64,000 nt of DNA from Macrostomum hystrix (lineage: Eukaryota > Platyhelminthes > Macrostomidae): contig CATNEN010000007.1 of assembly GCA_950097015.1 (NCBI GenBank), forward strand, positions 6,935,001 through 6,999,000. The letters run 5' to 3'. The number at the start of each line of letters is the position of its first letter. Position 1 is the first letter of the stretch. This document shows positions 57,398-64,000 of the stretch, piece after piece. The notes beneath the pieces were generated by a model. That model worked only from the letters and a program-made list of their open reading frames with translations, ran no database searches and was not told the DNA's origin. The translations under genes were made by a program, and so were the position numbers.

Positions 57398-60300
57398 TCA
57401 GGGTGTGTATCGGTCTGGCTGTCGCCGATTTCGGTCACCCCTGCGCGGAACTTGATCTGCCACCGGAGCCGGTGGTGTCGGGGTTTCATTGGGAGGCATG
57501 TCTGCCGGCGGCTCCAGACTTTCGTCCTCGTCGTCCTCAGAAGTGCGTGAAAGCATCGGGGCAATCTGATTGTTGCTTGCCAGACGCAGTTTGTCGTCCG
57601 TCAGCAACCAGGATGTGTTGCGCCCTTGGGTCATGAGGAACTCTGCGCCTCGGGACGGGGTGTGGTCGGTGGCCTTGTATACGACCTGGTCACCTTGTTG
57701 GAAAGCCGAGACAACAGGTACGCGAAGTCGTCGACCGAACACGAGCTCAGCCGGTGTCTTTGACCTTGCACCTGACGAGTTGCGGTGGTGAAGCAGAACC
57801 TTCTGCAAAAACGCAATGAAGTCAGAGTGGGTCAGTCTCTGTGTCCAGGCCTGCAGGGCCCTCTTGACAGTTTGGACTGCTCGCTCGGCCGCACCATTAG
57901 ATTGTGGCGAGTAGGGAGGGGTTTCCATCTTTCGGGCGCCGTTGGCATGCAGCCAGGACAGCAGGGCATCAGACGTGAATTCCGGTCCGTTGTCGGAGAC
58001 CACCACCTCTGGGACTCCAAATCTCGTGAATACAGTACGTAACGAGCAAATAACCCTGTCTGCCGTCCTGTCGCGGGATGGAAAGGCTTCAATCCATCCG
58101 GAATAGGAATCCACTACAATGAGAATGTTGCCCACCTCGGGCACGAAGGCCCAGTCCATGTGGATGCGCTGAAATGGAGCATCAGCAGGTGGCCAAGCAT
58201 CTCGGGACTTCTGCAGTCGGGGCCGCAGGCTGCTGCATGCAGCACACTGCCGCACGAATCGTTCCACGTCGCGCTGCATGCCGGGCCACCAGCAGGACAG
58301 CTCCAGGAGGTGGTAGCTGGCAGAAGTACCGCTATGAGTGTCGTGAATCGCATCGAAGGCCTCTTTCCGGAGACGCGGAGGTATGAATGCGCGCCGGTGC
58401 ATGTAGAGGAGGCCGTTCTCGATTGTTAGAGCTGCTGCGTTTCTCTTGAAAGCGGCCTCTGCTTGTGTGCAGTTATGCCAGTCGCCATTGCGTACGCGAC
58501 GTATGATGCGCTGTAGCAGTGGATCAGAATCAAGTTCGCTAGCGATCCGTCGAGGATTGATAGTAGGGGATTCAAAGGCAACTGAGTTGATTGCCTCGAA
58601 TGCGTCGGCCGGGTCTTGACTGTCATTATTAAACGGCAGACGAGAAAGCGCATCGGCATGCGGAATGCGCGATCCGGGAACGTAGACCACGCTAAAGTCA
58701 AATTGCATCAGGTAAAGGGCCCAGCGACTGATTCTTGCCGATGAACTCATTGGTATGCTGCCACCGAAAAGCCGTAGAAGAGGCTGATGATCCGTCTGTA
58801 CCGTAAATCGTCGGCCTTGGAGGTAGTGTTTCAGGCGACAGACGGCCCAGAAGATGGCGAGTGCTTCCCGTTCAATGTTGGAATAGTTAGTCTCGGCCTT
58901 GGACAGTGTCCTAGAGATAAAGATTACAGGGCGTCCTTCCTGGGTAACAACGCCTGCCAACGCTCCTTTAGAGGCATCTGTTGTGAGGGTCACCTCCTTC
59001 TCCAGGCTGTACGGTTGTACTATTGGTCGTGATGAGATCTCCTTCTTGAGATTCTCGAAAGCGCGAGCACATGCTTCAGACCAGACAAACGGCGTGGATG
59101 CCTTGCGCAGTTCGTTCAATGGGGCGACCTTGGCGGAATAGTCAGGAATCAAGCGGCCGAAGAAATTCACCAGACCGAGAAATTGCTCGATCTCCTTCTT
59201 GGTCTTCGGTGTCGAGATGTGGCGAACTTTGTCCACGAGCTTATCATCGGGCCGAATTCCAGCGGCAGAAATTTCGAATCCAAGGAATGAAATCGACTCG
59301 CAAATGCCTGTACATTTGTCTTCATTGACCGTTACCTTTTTTTCGGCCAGGCGCGTTTTGACTGCTTTCAGACGCTTCTGGAGTGCTTCAACGTTCTCAG
59401 CATAGACCATGATGTCGCTTGATAGATCAGTAGTCCCTTCAAGTCGGAGAGGATGCTCTCCATTGTGCGTTGAAAAATGAATGAAGCGTTTTTCATGCCC
59501 ATCTGAAGGCGTTTGACGCGGTATAGGCCTCGCGAGGTATTGATGATAGAGATGCCTTGGGCGGATTCGTCCAGCTCGATCTGCCAGTAAGCCGACCTCA
59601 GATCAATCTTGGCAAACTTCTTTAACTTGCCAAAGAGGTGCTCGATGCTTGGAATAGGGTATGACTCTGGCTTTATTTTGTCGTTCACATGGACCTTGTA
59701 ATCGGCGCACATGCGCAACGTCCCGTCCTTCTTCTTGATCCAGACGACCGGAGAAGCGTTGCTCACAGGACCCTCCACAGGCTCGATGATGCCAAGCTGC
59801 TGCAGCCGGTCCAACTCTGCGTTGACTTGCTTCTCTAGTGCGATTGGAACCGGACGAGCACGGCAGAACTGGGATCGAGCGCCTTCAACCAGCTCCATCT
59901 GTGCCTTGATGCCCTTGATGGTGGGCAGCGTTGTAGCTGCAACTGTGGGGCTCGGAGCTTGAGAGTTGGTGTGAAAGAGAGAGTCGGAATCTAAAAGATC
60001 ACGGCCAAGGAGGCCGAACGGCTTCAAAGACGAAACCACGACGAATTCGGCGGGGTGTAACCTACCCCGCATCTCGACGGTAGAGCACAGCTTGCCGAGA
60101 GTCTTTAGGGTGTGGCCGTCGTAGGCCTCGAGGCGTCGGTGACTCTTTTGCAGTGGGGGCCTGCCCAGAGACTCCCAGATTGTGCTAGAAAGCACGGAGA
60201 CGGATGCACCGGTATCCACTTGCATTGGTACCTTGGCGCCGTCTACAAGAAGTGTCTCAGATGCAACTTCGATTGCATTGACCAGATCAACGTCCATAAG

Positions 60301-61169
60301 ATGCAGGATCTTCGAGGGCTCGGGCGTCATCGATGCATCGGATGGAACATCCGCGTGATGTACGGATTTGCTAGTCAGAGCAGAGCGGCATACGGCAGCA
60401 AAGTGGTTGCGCTTGGAGCACTTGGAACAGGTCTTGCCATATGCCGGGCACTTGCCTGCGTGATGGGATCCGCCACAGTACTTGCAGCCCTCGATGCGCT
60501 GACCATTGGAAGTTGGCCGTCCACCTTTGGAGTAGTGCACCGATTCGTCAGTGGCCGCATTATGTTGGGCTGGCGGCGACAATGGGCCAGCCGGGCCTAC
60601 CGGGGGCACCGAGTTACAGGTTTGAACAAACGTGTTGATCTGTTCACAACTTCGAATGAGGTCAACAATCTCCGAGATTGTCTGATCCTTGGTTTGCATT
60701 GCACCGAGAATGCGCCGTTGATGCTCAGGGTTGTACAGTCCAGAAATGAGAGTAAGCCGCACCAGCTCCTCTGCGGGACTGGCGCAGTCCTTCAGAGAGT
60801 CAAAGGCGCAGTGCGTTGCTGCTTTCCTCAGGCGAGCTAAATAGTCTGCTATCGGCTCAGCAGCTTTCTGACGAATTGAGAAAAAGTCGGTTCTTTCGGC
60901 GACAATGAGGCGCTTCTGAGGTTGTAAGTAGGACACCAGGGCTGTCTCGATCTCTTGGAAGGTCAGCTTGTCGATCTCCTTCGGAGCGACGAGATGAGTC
61001 AGCTTCTCCAAAGCAGGCAGTCCGCAGGATGCCAAAAATTGTCTGCGACTTGTCGGGATTCGGTCGAGTCGGTCCACTTCTTGGCGCGGGCCAGAGCATT
61101 GAAGGCCTTGAGCCACATCAGTGCACGGTCGGCATCGCCGAGAAAAAGGTCGCCAAGCCGCGACGCCAT
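57398..61169 (-). pseudogene. gag-pol of the Ty3/gypsy element, two frame breaks
   Basis: The gag ATG (61169) directly follows the LTR. Two zinc knuckles lie at about 60380-60490, the second a perfect CX2CX4HX4C (CSKCSKRNHFAAVC). The protease active-site DTGAS is at about 60199-60219. RT fingers and palm (MCADYK, KIDLRSAYWQ) precede a break at about 59415-59420, where a one-base change of length falls inside the catalytic Y-x-D-D box. After it the frame continues with the RT thumb, RNase H (TTDASKG at about 58970-58990, DHQPL), the integrase zinc finger (58230-58350) and the DDE core (D at about 58160, SDNGPEF at 57978-58000, E at about 57890). The first break is in gag within a run of five As at 61034-61038. 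Both breaks could be sequencing errors in part, since the LTRs are almost identical; if real, this copy is inactive. Confidence 0.9.
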
Positions 61170-61384
61170 TGTCAAGACTCAAAGGAAGCTTCTTATAGCG
61201 AATATAACGAGTGTATTTGGGTTAAAGCCGCGCGTGCGAATAAGCCGTGTAGTCACTCTTACGTTTAGCTTGGGGGGGGTAAAAGGGGTGCAACAGTTGA
61301 GGCGAAGCTTAGCTTAACGGGACCATAGACAGAAGAAGAAGAGAGAAAGCCGTTAGGGCCGGGCTGCTTTGACACTGCACAACA
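61170..61384 (-). repeat. 5' LTR (215 bp)
   Basis: It carries the promoter side of the element on the minus strand. It contains GCGCGGCTTTAACCC and GGTCCCGTTAAGCTAAGC. Confidence 0.95.
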
Positions 61385-61819
61385 ATTTGTCTCTCCAACT
61401 CAAATGTCTATTTCTAGCTCTATGCACAGGTACAGATTGTATTGCACACTCGTATTCTTCAATGGTTATTGCACTCGCGAAATCACTTGGTTGATTATTG
61501 TTGCAGATCTGCAACTGAAATTGACACACTATTTGTTTAACCTGAGCAGCGACCCGCGGCTGGTTGATTGCGAGCCTTTTATCGGAGCAACTAATCAATT
61601 AATCAGGAGCAGGTGCTCGCTCAGCGTGACCAACGAAATCAGCACGTGGAATGGCAATATTCTCAGCTATATTTCATTTAAGAAAGGCTTCGCATAGTCC
61701 TACTGGACACAATGATCTTTATCAGTCACATGTCAGGCCTAGGGAGACATTTCTGCAAAGGAGGGGAACCAGAAGTTGCTAAGAAGATGTCAGATTCCAA
61801 ATGATGTGAAGCGGGAGCT
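61385..61819. other. 3' flank of the DEG/ENaC gene
   Basis: The sequence lies between the retrotransposon and the channel stop codon and likely includes the channel 3' UTR. A plus-strand frame at 61404-61697 has no support. Confidence 0.45.
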
Positions 61820-64000
61820 TCAGTGCTGCAGCTGCAGCCTCGCGGGGCGGCAGGAACGCCTTATCACTGCGGCGGAGAACTCCAGGAACTCGCACAGCGT
61901 GACGATGCTGATGCCAAGCCAGAGGCCACTGAGACCGCCCAGCTGAGACAGCAGGCTGCTCAGCGGGAAGCTGGTCCGCTCCTCAGTGAATTGGATGTCC
62001 AGACTGCGGGGAAACACGCGAAGCTCCAGGAAGTTGCGCTCCATAAAGCTGTACAGGCGAGAGTGCAGCCTGTCCGAGCACTCACTCATGTTGCAGGCCT
62101 TCAGCTCGGCGAACAGGTCCACGAAATCCTCGCCCAGCGGCCTGACGAGTGTGCTTCGCCTTCCGTGGCTCTTCAGCGGCTCGAAGTACTCCCGGGAGAT
62201 GGCGTCCAGCAGCGTCTCCTTGATCCGGTCCAGCATTTCCGCCTGCGGCCAAATGGCCTGCGAGATGGCAGTCACGTAGTTCTCGTAGTTGCACGGATTC
62301 GGGCATGCGGAGGGCGGCGCCGACGACGGCCCCTCCTGGCGAGCCTGCTGGAAGCAGTCGATGACCCGCGTGACCGGCGCCACCACCTTGTCCAAGACTC
62401 GCATCGCCTCTTCCGCGGCGCGTCCATTGTGATGATCGTGCGGCCTGCGGCGCATCTGCATGATGAAATCCAGCTGGCGCCGGGTGATGTTGAAGCCGGA
62501 GTGGCAGTTGGGGCGGCGCGGCCAGCCCGCCCCGTCCTGCCAATGATCGTCGACGTGCACGGAGCAGTTGCAGATCTCCTCGGTGCGGCGCAGGATCTGG
62601 TGGTAGACGCAGTCCTCAGTGCGGTAATTGTACTCATCCAGAAGGCCAGTGGCATGGTTGAAGTGTGGAATCTTGCCGCCGTCAGAGCACGGAGCCACCG
62701 GAGTGTTGATCAGCGAGCTCCTGTTGTTGCCAGGGGGCGGGAGTTAAATCACTTTCAATTGCATTGCTTGACCGAATCTGATGAATTATAAAAACTGTGA
62801 GAGCATGAGCTCACTCAAAAATTTTATCAATTGAAAGGCCCCTTGCAAACATCTTTCGAACATCTTCACAAGCGCCCAAGATTGAAATATTTTTTCCTTG
62901 GCCGTCCGGCTGGCCGGTATATTAGATTAAATTGCTTGATTCCGTCCTGCGAGGTCCCTCGGCGAGTCGAGCCAACGGCAGCTGCGGCTGCGGCTGCGGC
63001 TGAATGCTCGGAGATAAGGTGTAGTCGAGATGAGGAAACAGATCTATAGCACATGGGCCCGGGATTCGCGAGTCTCTTAAACACCCTTTCCTGTCTGGCG
63101 TGATCCTTACTTATTCAGGCGCAGAGAAGAAAAGAGTCGGCCAGTTGACATGAATTATTTATAATGCAGCTCTGAGCTGGCTTGTCAGTCCAGTCCAGCT
63201 GGATACCACTGAGCATGCTGCTTGCCAGAAATCAATACAGCTTCTCTTTTGTCCGAAAAGCTACATTGTATTGTAAAGTCACGTCCTTGGTTTGGGAATA
63301 TCGAGATTAAATGACGGGATAAACGAAGGACGATTCGCGTACTACGAGAATGGAAAAGTAGAGAAGGTGGTACAGAGCGCGTTGCAAAGCAGCGACACCA
63401 GCACCAATAAAGAGCAGCTGAAACGTGACACAAACTAAAGAGCTGGACACCCAGGCAGGAGCGGACCTGAAGTGCCACAGGTTGATCTCAGTCAGCATGC
63501 CCTTGGGCAGGACCCAGCCGCCCTCGCTCGGGTGTGGAATCGTGCCCTGTTGCTGCAGCGACACCCGCAGTCCCAGCGGCAGCAGGGCCTCTTCATATTT
63601 CTCGCCGAAGCCGGAGAAGGACTCTACGAAGCGGCGCTGGGGAACGTTCAGCACCAGCGTCAGGCCGTTGTCTGTGCCGGCGGCGCTCATCTTCCTTGTC
63701 GGCGGCTGGAAGGCGAAACAGTTCATGAAGTCGTGGTGATAGTACACTGAGAAATTCAGGAAGTTGCAGGGCAGCTTCTGGTAGCGGCAGAAGACGATGT
63801 AGTCCTCCGGGCGCAGGGCGCTGCTCGGGAGGTCGATGAAGTGGCTCAGGAAGAAGCGCGACTTGTCCGTGTGCTGCAGGTCGCCCCAGAACATCTGCGG
63901 CAGTATGGCAGCGCCGTCGGAGCTCCGCAGTAGCTCGTCATCGCCACCGTCGCTGATGCTGTCGTTGAAGGCGCGCAGAATCGGGTCAGGCCGGATCGGC
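61820..64000 (-). CDS. DEG/ENaC-family sodium channel subunit, 3' part (partial)
   Basis: Two exons are visible: one running from the window edge (64000) to 63467 and the last, 62720-61820; they join in phase (HF-R-SSLINTP). The extracellular domain contains the family's PHPSEGGWVLPKG and INTPVAPCSDGG segments and many cysteines. The second membrane helix is clear: FPLSSLLSQLGGLSGLWLG followed by ISIVTLCEFLEF, including the G-x-S selectivity-filter position (GIS) and the conserved acidic EFLE end. The cytoplasmic tail is short and basic. DEG/ENaC subunits form trimeric, often amiloride-sensitive, cation channels gated by peptides, acid or force; which applies here cannot be told. The first helix and N-terminus lie outside the window. 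The donor at 63466 is GTCCGC, a weak match. The intron contains a GCTGCG-type hexamer run near 62972-63002. Confidence 0.9.

Larger units (their letters stand above)
57082..61384 (-). mobile_element. Ty3/gypsy LTR retrotransposon, recent insertion
   Basis: The element is 4303 bp, with LTRs at 57082-57295 (3' LTR) and 61170-61384 (5' LTR) and a perfect 5-bp target duplication ATTTG on both sides (57077-57081, 61385-61389). The LTRs start TG and end CA on either strand and differ by one base in a G run, so the insertion is young. Domain order gag, protease, RT, RNase H, integrase identifies Ty3/gypsy. A purine-rich stretch (GGAGGGAGA) abuts the 3' LTR as the polypurine tract. A TGG one base inside the 5' LTR could begin the primer-binding site, overlapping the gag start codon. 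No env-like frame is present. Confidence 0.95.

Noticed and set aside
61170-61182. gag start within the LTR at 61182
   Set aside because: It uses a non-ATG codon in another frame; the ATG at 61169 opens the gag-like frame before the break at the A run.

Overview
The window is animal nuclear DNA. Genes have GT-AG introns, and the recognisable products are metazoan: two DSL-type Notch ligands, a verprolin/WIP homolog, a DEG/ENaC channel, lipid phosphate phosphatases, ribosomal protein S9 and Kish-B/TMEM167B. Tandem repeats fill roughly 15 kb of the 64 kb, and several 3' splice sites sit just upstream of start codons, as expected if mRNAs receive a trans-spliced leader. A free-living flatworm of the Macrostomum type would fit. 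That is an inference from style, not an identification.

Layout, left to right. 0-5 kb: a minus-strand RUN-domain gene whose introns hold 36-bp and 31-bp minisatellites. 5-10 kb: repeats and non-coding sequence. 10.3-11.4 kb: a minus-strand gene of unknown function. 12-15.3 kb: minisatellites. 15.8-18.8 kb: a plus-strand Shisa-like type I membrane protein whose first intron is a 2.1-kb array of 10-bp units. 19.8-20.1 kb: a tRNA-derived SINE. 20.9-25.0 kb and 28.1-31.7 kb: two complete tandem DSL-ligand genes on the minus strand, eight exons each, all phases compatible. 33.7-35.5 kb: a minus-strand RING-finger gene. 36.8-39.5 kb: the WIP homolog, minus strand, with a coding 60-bp repeat. 40.5-42.4 kb: an element with two interlocked inverted repeats. 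43.8-45.0 kb: two inverted MITE copies with 8-bp target duplications. 45.2-54.1 kb: plus-strand genes TMEM167B, RPS9 and two tandem phospholipid phosphatases. 55.2-56.3 kb: a dead Tc1/mariner-like element. 57.1-61.4 kb: a recent Ty3/gypsy insertion with broken reading frames. 61.8 kb to the right edge: the 3' part of a DEG/ENaC gene on the minus strand.

The genes do not form one pathway. The two DSL paralogs would act at the cell surface in Notch-type signalling, the two phosphatases in extracellular or lumenal lipid phosphate turnover, WIP in WASP/Arp2/3 actin control and the DEG/ENaC subunit in sodium conductance. The most distinctive theme is the link between minisatellites and introns: arrays lie inside at least seven introns, in one case the 5' splice site is itself part of the repeat unit, and in another an intron is almost wholly made of repeat. 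Exon boundaries were worked out by eye from splice consensus, phase and paralog comparison; none is supported by transcript data.
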